Assembly: GCF_023277745.1 (NCBI RefSeq) | Contig: NZ_CP086322.1 | Coordinates: 6,138,001-6,202,000, forward strand | DNA from: Streptomyces halobius | GTDB lineage: Bacteria; Actinomycetota; Actinomycetes; Streptomycetales; Streptomycetaceae | Length of the DNA stretch: 64,000 nt | Direction: 5' to 3' | Part shown: positions 36,942 through 45,701 of the stretch, one piece after another | Layout: every line of letters begins with the position of its first letter | How positions within the stretch are numbered: the stretch's first letter is position 1 | Program-made: the position numbers and the translations under genes | The notes under the pieces: model-generated | Database searches by the model: none | What the model saw: the letters and a program-made list of their open reading frames with translations, nothing else | What the model was told of the DNA's origin: nothing

Positions 36942-37844
36942 TCACCGGCGCACCCCCGGATCCCGGCGCACCCCCGAATCCCGGTGCTCCCCCGGCCCCC
37001 GGCGCACTCCCGAATCCCGGTGCTCCCCCGGATCCCGCCGTACCCCCGGATCCCGGCGCGCGCCGCGCGGCCACAGGGACTTGCCCGCCCCGCCCAGTCG
37101 CAGCGACCACCCCGGCATATGCAGCCGCAGCACCAGGCGTACGGCCACCGCGACCAGACAGATCACATATCCGGCAGTCGCCCAACCGGCCGCCTCCCGC
37201 CCGGCCTTGAGGCCGTGCACCAGGGCCATCGCCCAGGCGACGTACGCGCTCATGTGCAGCGCCCGCCACCAGCGGGAGGCGGTGTTGCCGGCGAACGCGC
37301 CGCGCACCGCGCCGGTCACCGCGACGGCGAGGAACACATACGCGGCGAGCGTGCCGAGGCCGATGAGGACCGGGCGGGCGCCGTCGGTGAACGGCACCGC
37401 GGCGGACAGGGCGCCGGTGTGCCCCTCGGCGACCTTCACCCAGATGTGCAGGCCGAGGAAGCCCAGCCCGGCGACGCCGGTGCCGCGGTGCACGGCCTGG
37501 GCGAGCAGCCGGTGGCCCGTGTGCAGCACCATCCGGTCGGTGGCGGCCAGGCCCCACAGCACCGTGACGGACAGCGAGACCAGCGCCAGCACGCCGGCGC
37601 CGAAGTCCAGGAAGACCATGGTGGTGTTCATCGCGCCGGAGTGCAGGGTGACGGCGAGGAAGAGCAGCAGCGCCGCCGGAAGCGCCGGGCGCAGCAACGG
37701 GGTTCGGGTGTAGCCGCCGCCCGGTGGTCGGTCCGGTACCCGCGGCGGCGGTCCGGGTTTCTCCCTCGGACGCCGGGGTCGGGGCCCGCTCGGCGAGGGC
37801 CGGGCGCGGTGCGCGTGCCGGCTCTGCAAACGGGGTGCGGACAT
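36942..37844 (-). CDS. haem-binding membrane protein (ferric reductase/cytochrome b561-like), C-terminus possibly frameshifted
   Basis: A 300-residue protein from ATG 37844 (GGGAGG 4 nt upstream). It has a basic, Pro-rich N-terminus and about six helices. Two His pairs are consistent with bis-haem ligation: HRGTGVAG with LHIWVKV on one helix, and RALHMSAY with ALVHGLKAG on another. After the last helix the frame gives an Arg/Asp repeat and stops at 36942. In the next frame the same DNA reads a GGAPGFGGAPGSGG-type repeat that stays open to 36706 and ends in ATGA overlap with the NuoF-like gene, so a frameshift is likely. Confidence 0.8.
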   Translation of the reverse strand: MSAPRLQSRHAHRARPSPSGPRPRRPREKPGPPPRVPDRPPGGGYTRTPLLRPALPAALLLFLAVTLHSGAMNTTMVFLDFGAGVLALVSLSVTVLWGLAATDRMVLHTGHRLLAQAVHRGTGVAGLGFLGLHIWVKVAEGHTGALSAAVPFTDGARPVLIGLGTLAAYVFLAVAVTGAVRGAFAGNTASRWWRALHMSAYVAWAMALVHGLKAGREAAGWATAGYVICLVAVAVRLVLRLHMPGWSLRLGGAGKSLWPRGARRDPGVRRDPGEHRDSGVRRGPGEHRDSGVRRDPGVRR

Positions 37845-38165
37845 CGAACCTCCCGGTGGGGGCAGCGGGATGTGAACCGAATTTCGGTGAAATCTCCCGG
37901 CGGCGGTATTTTTCGCCGCAGCTTTTGTTGGGGTGACCCCCGGTAACATTGAACATTCCGTGACCAGGCGGATACTCAGGGCCGTAATCAGGATGAGCAA
38001 AATCATCTCCGAACGCCCTCTAAATTTCCTAAGGTTTATCGCGCTGTGACAAATTCCTGCACCGGCGTCGCGGTCGCACACGGTGACTGTCGATGATGCC
38101 GACTCAGGCGCAGGGGCGGTGTCAAGCCCTGCCCCAGCCGCATCCCCGCCAGGATCGAGGTAGCG
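37845..38165. other. 321-bp divergent promoter region
   Basis: No gene is supported. The AT-richer part at 37880-38050 lies between the haem protein (leftward) and the PucR-type regulator (rightward) and presumably contains both promoters. Confidence 0.45.
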
Positions 38166-39221
38166 ATGTGTGATCTCCTGAACCGCATCTGGTCGCGCCC
38201 CCGGGGCGAGTGGGCCCGGGAAGTGAGAAAGGAAATCCCGGGCCTCGCAGAGAAGGTGGTCGCGGAGTTGCAACGCGGATTTCCGCAATTGTCGGCACTT
38301 CTCGGAGATACCCCCGTGGAAGAGGCGCAATGGGCCCTGGAGCAGGCCCTGTTGACATGTCTGGGATACCAGAAGGCATCGGAGACCAAACGCCCGCAGG
38401 CGCCGTCCGTGGTCACTCCGATGCCCGTCGCACGTGCCCGCCAGGACCTGTTCGACGGTCTCTCCGGACGCCGGGAGGTCCCGGAGGGCGGCCTGCCCGA
38501 GCTGGCCCGCGCGGCCGGCTGGCCGGTCCCGGACACGCTCCAGGCCGTCGTCCTCGCCTCCCCTGCCGAGGCGCCCCAACTGGCCGCGGCGCTCGGCCAT
38601 GCCCTGATCGGTGGCGTCGAGGGCGACACCTGTCTGTTCGTCCCCGACCCGGCCACCCAGACCAAGGGCCGCCTGGAAGCGGCGCTCAAGGGCCGGATGG
38701 CGGCCGTCGGCCATGTCGTCCCCGCCACCGAGGCCGCGTCCTCCCTCCGTTGGGCCCGCTACCTCCTCTCCCTCGGCCCCAGCAGGGTCGGCCCCGAAGC
38801 GCGCCCGGCCTTCGTCGACGACCACCTCTCCGCTCTTTTACTGCTCCAGGACGAGTCGCTGGCGGACGCGCTGACGTCGCGGTGGCTCGGCCCCCTGGAG
38901 GAGCTGACCCCGCGTCAGAGCGAGCGCCTCGAAGTGACACTCCTCGCCTGGCTGGAGGGTGGCGGCGCCCCCGAAGCCGCCAAACTCCTGCACGTCCACC
39001 CGCAGACCGTCCGCTACCGGCTGCGCCAGATCGAGAAGCTCTTCGGCCCCGCGCTTCGCGACCCCCGAACCCGCTTCGAACTGGAAATGGCACTCCGCAG
39101 CCGCCGCCTGATGGCCCACGTACGCAGTTACCGCGCCCGCGCCGGCCGCCGCGCACGGGCCGTCGCCTCCAGCATCCGACCATTGGGCATGGCGAGGGAG
39201 GCGCGGGTGAACGGGCTATGA
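38166..39221 (+). CDS. PucR/CdaR-type transcriptional regulator
   Basis: A 351-residue cytosolic protein. The C-terminal HTH_30 domain is clear: VTLLAWLEGGGAPEAAKLL, then HVHPQTVRYRLRQIEKLFG and TRFELEMALRSRRL, typical of PucR-family regulators. The N-terminal and middle parts form the usual helical and GGDEF-like sensing region, without an identifiable ligand site. It is divergent from the electron-transfer genes and could regulate them, but nothing in the sequence proves it. Confidence 0.88.
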   Translation: MCDLLNRIWSRPRGEWAREVRKEIPGLAEKVVAELQRGFPQLSALLGDTPVEEAQWALEQALLTCLGYQKASETKRPQAPSVVTPMPVARARQDLFDGLSGRREVPEGGLPELARAAGWPVPDTLQAVVLASPAEAPQLAAALGHALIGGVEGDTCLFVPDPATQTKGRLEAALKGRMAAVGHVVPATEAASSLRWARYLLSLGPSRVGPEARPAFVDDHLSALLLLQDESLADALTSRWLGPLEELTPRQSERLEVTLLAWLEGGGAPEAAKLLHVHPQTVRYRLRQIEKLFGPALRDPRTRFELEMALRSRRLMAHVRSYRARAGRRARAVASSIRPLGMAREARVNGL

Positions 39222-39565
39222 CGGACCGGAGGGAGTCCGGTGTCCTCCGGTGCCCTAGTGCCCCGTAGGGGCGGCCAATCGCCGCCGACTTCCCGACTGT
39301 GAACCGGGTTGCTGTACGTCCCGGGGTGCCGTGCTCCGCAGGGCATGGCACCCCGCCACCCGGCACGATCTCTGGAGCGAGGCCATGAAAGCACCCATGA
39401 AAGAGCCCGCGAACGGAACCACGATCGGAACCTCGAACGGCGTCGGCACCGTATCCAGGTACCCGACAGCGGGCCGGGGCCTAGGCCGCGGGTCGCAAGG
39501 ACGCAAAGCCGGCGTACGTCAAGGCGCCACGCCGTATGGCGTGTGGGCCCCTGTAGGTTGACGCC
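39222..39565 (+). other. 344-bp region with structured-RNA character
   Basis: It holds a hairpin repeat (39313-39360) shared with 42072-42121, and a 12-base string GGACGCAAAGCC at 39499-39510 beside GCAA-type loops and GGCCTAGGCC and GGCGCC palindromes. A 58-codon frame from ATG 39385 (MKAPMKEPANG...) has weak coding character. The stretch may be a leader RNA for the downstream gene. Confidence 0.4.
39313..39360 (+). repeat. hairpin-forming direct repeat, copy 1
   Basis: TGTACGTCCCGG is followed by a 12-bp hairpin (39323-39334 with 39343-39354, one G-T pair; GGTGCC/GGCACC core) and CCGCCACC. The same flanks enclose a different loop in copy 2. Confidence 0.78.
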
Positions 39566-40174
39566 GTGCGGATACCGGAATGCAGCGCCAGGCAGGTCAT
39601 ACGTGGCCTCGCGGCCGCGCTGTTGTTTCTGCTGCTCGGCTGTGTGAGCCATGTCTCGGCGGGTGGGCGGCTACCCGGGCCGGGGCGGCTCGCCGTCATG
39701 TTCGCGGTGCTCGCCGCGGTGGGCGTGGGGCTGACCCGCGCGCGTAGGGGCTTCGACGTCCAGGTGCTGGTCCTGGGTGTGGCCCAGCTGGTTCTGCACT
39801 TCGCGTTCCACACGGCCGGGACGGCGGCCGCCGAGGCCCCCGCCATGCCGTCCGGCCGGGCGCACCATCACGGCGGGATGGTGTCCGGCGTCGTCCCGGG
39901 CGCTGGCGGCCATCGCGAGATGTCGGTGGGCATGACGCTGGGGCACGGGGCGGCAGCCCTGGGGGTGGCGGTCTGCCTGGCTTACGGGGACCGGCTGGTA
40001 CGGCGGCTGGCCGCGCTGGCAGCTCCCAGGATCCGCTTCCTCCGGCTGTCGCCGATCCCGCCCGCCCCGCCGCGGCTGCTGCCGCGCGGCCCGCGGGTTC
40101 TGGCCGCCAGGTACGGGGTGCTGCTCGCGCGCGGCCGGCACCGTCGAGGCCCTCCGCTGCCGCTGCCGGCCTGA
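39566..40174 (+). CDS. membrane protein with His/Met-rich external loop
   Basis: A 202-residue protein starting at GTG 39566. Helices are predicted at about 12-32 (LAAALLFLLLGCVSHVSAG), 44-60, 67-85 and 128-145 (LGHGAAALGVAVCLAYG). Between the third and fourth lies a His/Gly/Met-rich loop with AHHHGGMVSG and GGHREMSVGMTLGHG that could bind copper or another metal. The C-terminal about 50 residues are strongly basic. I do not recognise a named family. It precedes a PepSY membrane protein, a combination seen in metal or respiratory loci (inference). Confidence 0.75.
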   Translation: MRIPECSARQVIRGLAAALLFLLLGCVSHVSAGGRLPGPGRLAVMFAVLAAVGVGLTRARRGFDVQVLVLGVAQLVLHFAFHTAGTAAAEAPAMPSGRAHHHGGMVSGVVPGAGGHREMSVGMTLGHGAAALGVAVCLAYGDRLVRRLAALAAPRIRFLRLSPIPPAPPRLLPRGPRVLAARYGVLLARGRHRRGPPLPLPA

Positions 40175-40406
40175 CGACAACGCACTCCCCCATGTTTCAC
40201 CCTCTCCGCGTGGCCGTCGTTGCCCGTGGGGGGCGGCATGCGGCCATGCCTTGAGCGCGAAGTCAGACCGGCGTCGCGGCTTCTGCCGCGATATATGCCA
40301 CATCACCCTGAAGCGGCGGTTACTTCACCCGACTTCATCCGGATTTCATCAGACTTCGCCCTGAGCGCCCGCGTCCATACCGACGGGCGCGTACCTGGAG
40401 TTCCGC

Positions 40407-41957
40407 ATGTCCACTGTGCCCGAAGAGTCATCCAGAGCAACGTCCGCCGGACCTACCGACCAGCCGTCCGACACGGGCGCCTTTGCGGCGACGGCGACGG
40501 CACCGCACCGCCCATCCGCCGACGGCAGCTCCCGGCCGGACCGTTCCCGGCCGGACCGTTCCCGGCAGGGCGTGCGGGCGCTGCTCACACGCCTGCACTT
40601 CTACGCGGGCGTGTTCGTCGCACCGTTCCTGATCGTGGCCGCGCTGACCGGGCTCGCCTACGCCTTCGCCCCGCAGCTCGACCAACTGGTCTACGGAGAC
40701 CAGCTGACCGTCGAGAAGCCCGAGGGCACCCCGCACCCGCTGGCGGACCAGGTCGCCGCCGCCCGCGCCGCTCACCCGGAGGGGACACTGGACTCGGTCA
40801 TCACCCCCGCCGATCCGGAGGAGACCACCCGGGTCGTGCTGGCCGTCCCGGAGCTGGGCGAGAACCAGCGCACCGTGTTCGTCGACCCCTACACCAACGA
40901 GGTCAAGGGCGCGCTGACCACCTCGTTCAACTCCACGCCGGTCACCACCTGGCTCGGCGAGCTGCACCGCAACCTGCACCTGGGCGAGCCGGGCCGGCTG
41001 TACTCGGAGACGGCCGCCAGCTGGCTGTGGGTCATCGTCGCCGCCGGATTGGTGCTGTGGCTGGCGCGCCGTCGGTCCAGCCGGGGCCATCCGGTCCGGC
41101 GGGTGCTGATGCCCGACCGCGGCGCCCGCGGCGTGCGCCGCACCCGCGGCTGGCACGCCACCACGGGCCTCTGGCTGGCCGTGGGCCTGTTCTTCCTCAG
41201 CGCCACCGGTCTGACGTGGTCGAGCTACGCGGGAGCTCGCTTCGAGACCGTGCTGGACAAGGTCCACGCCCGCACTCCCGAGCTGAACACCTCCCTGCCG
41301 TCCGCTCCCGCCGGCTCCGGCGAGTCCGCCGGCCCGCACGGGCACCACGGCGGGTCGGCCTCGTCGAAGAAGACCGCCGACCCGATCGCCGACATCGGCC
41401 CGGTCCTGGCCACCGCGCGGGAGGCCGGGCTCACCGGAACCGTCAAGCTGACCCCGTCGGCGGACGAGCACAGTGCCTGGTCCGTCGCGCAGAACGACAA
41501 GGTGTGGCCGGTGCACCTGGACCAGGTGGCCGTCGACGCCGACAAGCGCGAGGTCACCGCCACCAACCGGTGGTCCGACTACCCGTTGCCGGCCAAGCTG
41601 ACCAAGCTCGGCATCCAGGCCCACATGGGTGTGCTCTTCGGCCTGGCCAACCAGCTCCTGCTCGCCGCCACCGCCATCGGACTGCTCTTCGTCATCGCCT
41701 GGGGCTACCGGATGTGGTGGCAGCGCCGCCCCACCCGGGCCGACCGAAGCGCCCCACTGGGCAAGCCGCCCGTCCGGGGGGCCTGGCGCCGGCTGCCCCT
41801 GCCGGTGCTCCTGCTCGGCCTCCCGGTAGCGGCGACCATCGGTTGGGCCGTGCCGGTCCTCGGCGTCACTCTTCTCGGCTTCCTGGCCGTGGACATCGCC
41901 ATCGGCCGCATCCGGCGCTACCGCCGGAGCCGTGACATCGCTGCCTCGACGAGCTGA
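40407..41957 (+). CDS. PepSY-associated transmembrane protein
   Basis: A 516-residue membrane protein of the PepSY_TM family. LHFYAGVFVAPFLIVAALTGLAYA is the first helix, followed by a PepSY-like external domain, then GELHRNLHLGEPGRLYSETAASWLWV with the family HRNLHLG motif, RRTRGWHATTGLWLAVGLFFL, a second external domain with GHHGG, and two C-terminal helices. Paired histidines on helices resemble haem b sites. Relatives reduce ferric siderophores or pass electrons across the membrane. GGAG precedes ATG 40407. Confidence 0.88.
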   Translation: MSTVPEESSRATSAGPTDQPSDTGAFAATATAPHRPSADGSSRPDRSRPDRSRQGVRALLTRLHFYAGVFVAPFLIVAALTGLAYAFAPQLDQLVYGDQLTVEKPEGTPHPLADQVAAARAAHPEGTLDSVITPADPEETTRVVLAVPELGENQRTVFVDPYTNEVKGALTTSFNSTPVTTWLGELHRNLHLGEPGRLYSETAASWLWVIVAAGLVLWLARRRSSRGHPVRRVLMPDRGARGVRRTRGWHATTGLWLAVGLFFLSATGLTWSSYAGARFETVLDKVHARTPELNTSLPSAPAGSGESAGPHGHHGGSASSKKTADPIADIGPVLATAREAGLTGTVKLTPSADEHSAWSVAQNDKVWPVHLDQVAVDADKREVTATNRWSDYPLPAKLTKLGIQAHMGVLFGLANQLLLAATAIGLLFVIAWGYRMWWQRRPTRADRSAPLGKPPVRGAWRRLPLPVLLLGLPVAATIGWAVPVLGVTLLGFLAVDIAIGRIRRYRRSRDIAASTS

Positions 41958-42071
41958 TCACGGGCGCGGGCCCGTGGCACCGGCACGTCCTGAGACCGTC
42001 GTGGGAGGGTGCGCTTACGGGTGCCCTCCCACGGGCGGCGCGGGGGCCACTGCGTCGTAGGGCTGTCCTGT

Positions 42072-42121
42072 TGTACGTCCCGGAGGTGCCTGCCCGTTGG
42101 CGCATGGCACCCCGCCACCAA
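42072..42121 (+). repeat. hairpin-forming direct repeat, copy 2
   Basis: TGTACGTCCCGG and CCGCCACC match copy 1. The GGTGCC/GGCACC stem base is kept while the upper stem and loop differ (TGCC-CGTT-GGCGCA), which suggests the structure rather than the sequence is conserved. Confidence 0.75.
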
Positions 42122-42152
42122 CGCGGGCCATGCAAGGGGCGCAGCCGCACGT

Positions 42153-42646
42153 TCATCCGCGTCGCGCCGCGCCCGTCGGCCACACCACATCGACCGGCAG
42201 ACCGACCGCTCGCGCCTCGGAGACCACATCAGCGGTGCCCCCGCCCTTGCCCGACGGCGGCTCCCCGTTCCACACCGCAACGAGCCGGTCGGCCTGCTCC
42301 AAGAGCGCGCGGTTCGCCGCCTCGTACGCCTGTCGACTGGCGGTCGCGTGTTGCATCACCCGCACCTCGTCAGCCGCCTCGACCAGCCGGTCGAAGGTCT
42401 CGGCGTGATCGGGCTTGACCTTGGCCCGGCGATAGTCCCGGGAGGGCAGCACGACGACGAGCCGCCCGCCGACGGCGAGCACGGCCTCGGCGAACAGCGA
42501 GTCGGAGCCGGCCGCGATGCAAGAGACGCCGATCAGCTTCGTGCTGTCATAGGGCTTGAGGAGTCCGTCGAGCGCGGCACGCACAAGGGGCACGCTGTCC
42601 TGCGTCAGATCCATGTGCCCGTGACGGCGATGGTGGTCACGGTCAT
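42153..42646 (-). pseudogene. SLOG/Rossmann nucleotide-binding protein gene with N-terminal frameshift
   Basis: From ATG 42646 the frame reads MTVTTIAVTG then TWI and stop. One base of change would join it to HMDLTQDSVPLVRAAL and the rest of the protein in the adjacent frame. The expected TGH-x-DLT motif thus straddles the break at about 42614-42620. The remainder is intact: GVSCIAAGSDSLFAEAVL, RLVVVLPSRDYRRAKV, and WNGEPPSGKGGGTADVV, typical of SLOG-fold nucleotide-binding proteins. Initiation at ATG 42614 would lose the first strand and phosphate loop. It follows the TPR-regulator remnant by 5 bp. Confidence 0.75.
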
Positions 42647-42651
42647 ACCTC

Positions 42652-43508
42652 TCACTTTGACAGCTGGTCGCGGATTCTGGCCCGCACCTCGCCAACGGCC
42701 TGTGAGGCACTGTGCCCGACCGTGTACGGATACAGGCTGCTCAACTGAGTACGTACCCGGTTCGACCTCGTGCGGGTCGCGGCGTCCACGGCTCGGTGTG
42801 CCTGCTCCACTCCCCCTCTGATATCGCCAACGAGGAACTGACACGCTGCGAGTCCGATCATGTCCAGCGCGTGGCTGCGCCCAGCTTCCTGGCCACGCCG
42901 GGTGAGGGCGTCGCGAATCTCGTTCGCTGCGTCCTCGGCGTATGGGCGCGGGTCCTGGCGCGCAAGGTCGAGCAAGCGCCCACCTGTCACACCGGCGAGC
43001 TCAGCATCGTTGAAGTACGCGATCCAGTACGGCTCTTGTCCGCGCTCCGCTGCGCCGAGTGCGTCGGCCGCCTGCCCAGTGGCTCGACGAAAGGCTGACA
43101 TACGTCCAAGGGCCGCATAGGCCCATGCCTCACGACTGTGGAGCATGGCCCGTACTCGGGGGTCGGCCACTCCGCGGGAACCATCCTGTGCGAGGCGTAC
43201 CAGCTCCAGGGCGTCTTGCGGTCGGTCGCCGTAGAGCATTTGCCGAGCCATCCCCGCCAGTACATTGGCGCCGAAGGCCATGTCCTTGCCTGCGTGTGAG
43301 GAGCGCAGCGCAAGTCGGTAGTACTCCTGTGCCTGCCGTTGCAGTCCCGAATCCCAGGCCATCGTGGCTGCCGTACCGGCAAGTTGAGCCATGACCCGAT
43401 GCAGGCGCTGTTCGATCTCGCGCGACTGATGTTCCTCCAGGTACCCCGCTACTTCGTTCAGTTGCCCGAGTACGGCCTTACGCCGCAGGCCGCCGCCGAA
43501 TTTATGAC
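42652..43508 (-). pseudogene. remnant of a TPR-containing helix-turn-helix regulator, N-terminus lost
   Basis: The longest frame with a start codon runs from ATG 43392 (246 residues). Coding-like sequence continues upstream without a start codon to about 43508, where the HGGG-like segment KFGGGLRRKAVLGQLNEVAG of this family's linker is found (20 residues). An in-frame TAG lies at 43570-43572. The C-terminal part is a TPR-like array, e.g. AQEYYRLALRSSHAGKD and AMLHSREAWAYAALGR. The normal N-terminal HTH (about 150-200 residues) is not found upstream in any frame. Confidence 0.68.
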
Positions 43509-44048
43509 CCGCCGTCGTGTCCGACCGGGGCGATCGGCCAGTGCCGTTCCGCCTCCGGGGGACGGCCGTCTACGCGCCTTCCACTGCGGCCGTGCCCGCA
43601 TGCACGGAACCTTGCCAGCTTTGCCGCGAGAAAGGGCGCCAGTGATCGCCCGGTGCACTCACCGGTGACCTTTCCCACGGAGGGCCCACATTCCCCCGGC
43701 GGCTCCAGTCTCCGGATGGGAACGAAGACGGAGACGACAGGGGAGCACGAACCAGGGGCCGCCCGGCCCCCTCCCTGATCGGTCAGGCCCGGCCGCCCCG
43801 AACACCAAAGGCACCGTGCGCGGTACTCGGGGAGCACAGCCATTTGCGCTTCCGGGTACGACGTCGACGCGGAACTGTGGGACTCTCCCGTCGGCGGACA
43901 ACGACGACCGCGACGCCCCGCCGGCTGGATCCCCCAGGTAAACGTCGGCGCTGTGCTCCGGACGTCCAAAGACCCCCAACGTCAGCAAGCCGCCGGAGTT
44001 GGGGGTCCTTGACTGCACGGCCCTGGGGAATCGCGTCTCAGGCGGCCA
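43509..44048. other. 540-bp gene-free region with one terminator
   Basis: Open frames here have no family similarity or coding bias. It may be residual sequence from the truncated regulator and whatever replaced its promoter. The hairpin at 43971-44007 is listed separately. Confidence 0.5.
43971..44007 (-). terminator. hairpin terminator for the DUF1996 gene
   Basis: 10-bp arms GACCCCCAAC 43971-43980 and GTTGGGGGTC 43998-44007 around a 17-nt loop. Read on the minus strand it ends in TCTTTGG, 42 bp after the DUF1996 stop. Confidence 0.7.
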
Positions 44049-45575
44049 TCAGCGGCAGTTCCGCCCGCTGTTGATGCAGGCGACCGCCCTGGCCATCAGA
44101 TCCCGAGGCATCACATTGATGAAGTCGCCGTGGTCGGTCACCGGCTTGTGGAGTTGTTCGGGGAAGCTGTCCACGGCGAAGCCGACGCCGTCCGGGACGT
44201 CGTAGGTGATGCGCTGCACCAGCTGCGGTATGGCCGTGAAGCCGTTCGGGCACCGGCCGTTCTGGTCCGAGAACGCCACATGTGTACGGTGGTTGGCGCT
44301 GTCGATGTTCCGGCCGTCCCAGCAGTTCTGGAAGGCGAAGGTCCGTACGACGTCGGCGCCGTTGGGGCAGATCGGGTACTTGTCCTCCAGCTGGCGGTTC
44401 TCGAAGCCGACGCAGCTCCAGGAGGCGTTGGCGTTGGCCGTGCCGTTGGTGAACGCCTTGGCATCACCGGTGATGATTTTCAAAAAGCGCGGCATCTCCC
44501 GCACCTGCCCGGCCTGGTTGCCGCGGAACTGCAGGGTCACCGAGGACGGTCGCAGTATCGAGCCGACATTGCCGTCCTGACCGGCGCCCGGCACATTCAC
44601 CGCGTTCCCGTCCAGTTTGCGCAGCACTGGCCAGTAGTGACTCGACTGGTCCCCGTTGTCGCAGGTGGTGCCGGACTGGGCGAGCTCGCGGTCGTTGGAG
44701 AAGGCGTCGGTGGCCTTGTTGCCGACGTAGTCGTGGAAGTGTTTGGCGCCGTTGTTGACGCCCGGGGTGACGATGACGTTGTCGGAGTTGAAGTGGCCGT
44801 TTTCATTGCGGCCGCACTCGGTGATGAAGGTGCCGGTGGAGGCGCCGCGCCCTTGGGGAGCGGCGAACGGCGGATCGCCGGCATTCGGCTCGACGGAGGT
44901 GATGTCGACGAAGTCGTCGGGGGAGGGGCCGCCCTGGATCTGTCCCTGCTGGCCGCCGACCTGGCCCTGTCGCCCGCCGTCCTGGTCCTGTCGCCCGCCG
45001 TTCTGGTTCCGCTCTCGTCGCTGCCAGAAGTACTGGCTCTGGCTCGTCGACTTGGTGGCGGCCTCTCCGTCCGAGCCCGTCCCCTCACCGGTGGGCTTGG
45101 TGGTGCAGGTGACCAGCTCCGTCAGGTAGTCGGGCTGCTCAGCAGCGTCCTTGGCGATCGCGTTCGCCATCGTCTCGATGGTCGACTCCCGCTGTTGCTT
45201 CAGTCGGCTGAGCACCTCCGTACCGCTGCTGCCGTCCATCATCTTCTCGTAGGCAGCGTGGACTTGATGGTCCAGGGCGACCAGCCCCTTGGAGACCTGA
45301 AGCCTGGCACCGCTCGGCACCTCCTGCAGCTTCTGGCCGACATCGGGGCAGGAGATGGTGGTCGCGGCCGCGGTGCGCTGCTCGCCGGCCGATGCGTCCG
45401 GCTCGGAGCCGCCGGCCAGGGCGGTGGTGGCCACCACCGCCAGACTGCCACCGCCCAGCAGGAGCGCGGCCGCGGCGACCAGCATTCTGTTCGTGAGGCG
45501 CGAGCGTTTGTGCGGGGAGGACGATTGCCCTCGCCCTCGCCCTCGTCCTTGCCGTTGTGGCTGTCGTTGGCTCAT
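44049..45575 (-). CDS. secreted DUF1996 domain-containing protein
   Basis: A 508-residue exported protein. It has a basic N-terminus, a membrane/signal helix (MLVAAAALLLGGGSLAVVATTALAG region) and a helical segment to about 160. A Gln/Gly/Arg-rich linker with GGRQ-type repeats follows. The DUF1996 domain starts at about FVDITSVEPNAGDPPF, with FITECGRNENGHFNSDNV, HFHDYVGN, CWDGRN and HRTHVAFSD cues. It has several cysteines consistent with extracellular disulfides. The function of DUF1996 is unknown; fungal and actinomycete members are often surface proteins. It is 126 bp after the DUF4142 gene and probably co-transcribed. Confidence 0.9.
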   Translation of the reverse strand: MSQRQPQRQGRGRGRGQSSSPHKRSRLTNRMLVAAAALLLGGGSLAVVATTALAGGSEPDASAGEQRTAAATTISCPDVGQKLQEVPSGARLQVSKGLVALDHQVHAAYEKMMDGSSGTEVLSRLKQQRESTIETMANAIAKDAAEQPDYLTELVTCTTKPTGEGTGSDGEAATKSTSQSQYFWQRRERNQNGGRQDQDGGRQGQVGGQQGQIQGGPSPDDFVDITSVEPNAGDPPFAAPQGRGASTGTFITECGRNENGHFNSDNVIVTPGVNNGAKHFHDYVGNKATDAFSNDRELAQSGTTCDNGDQSSHYWPVLRKLDGNAVNVPGAGQDGNVGSILRPSSVTLQFRGNQAGQVREMPRFLKIITGDAKAFTNGTANANASWSCVGFENRQLEDKYPICPNGADVVRTFAFQNCWDGRNIDSANHRTHVAFSDQNGRCPNGFTAIPQLVQRITYDVPDGVGFAVDSFPEQLHKPVTDHGDFINVMPRDLMARAVACINSGRNCR

Positions 45576-45701
45576 GAGATCACTTCGTTTCGTGAGGGTT
45601 GTGGGGGCGTGAGGGGTGTGAGGGTGTGGTGGATAGGTGTGGTTGGTGGGTTTTTTGTTGGGGGTGAGAGGGCGGGGGTGATTTCTCCTGAAACGGGAAA
45701 A

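Noticed and set aside
43502..43969. Minus-strand open frame upstream of the regulator remnant as its missing N-terminus
   Set aside because: It is out of frame, its translation has no helix-turn-helix character and codon bias is weak.
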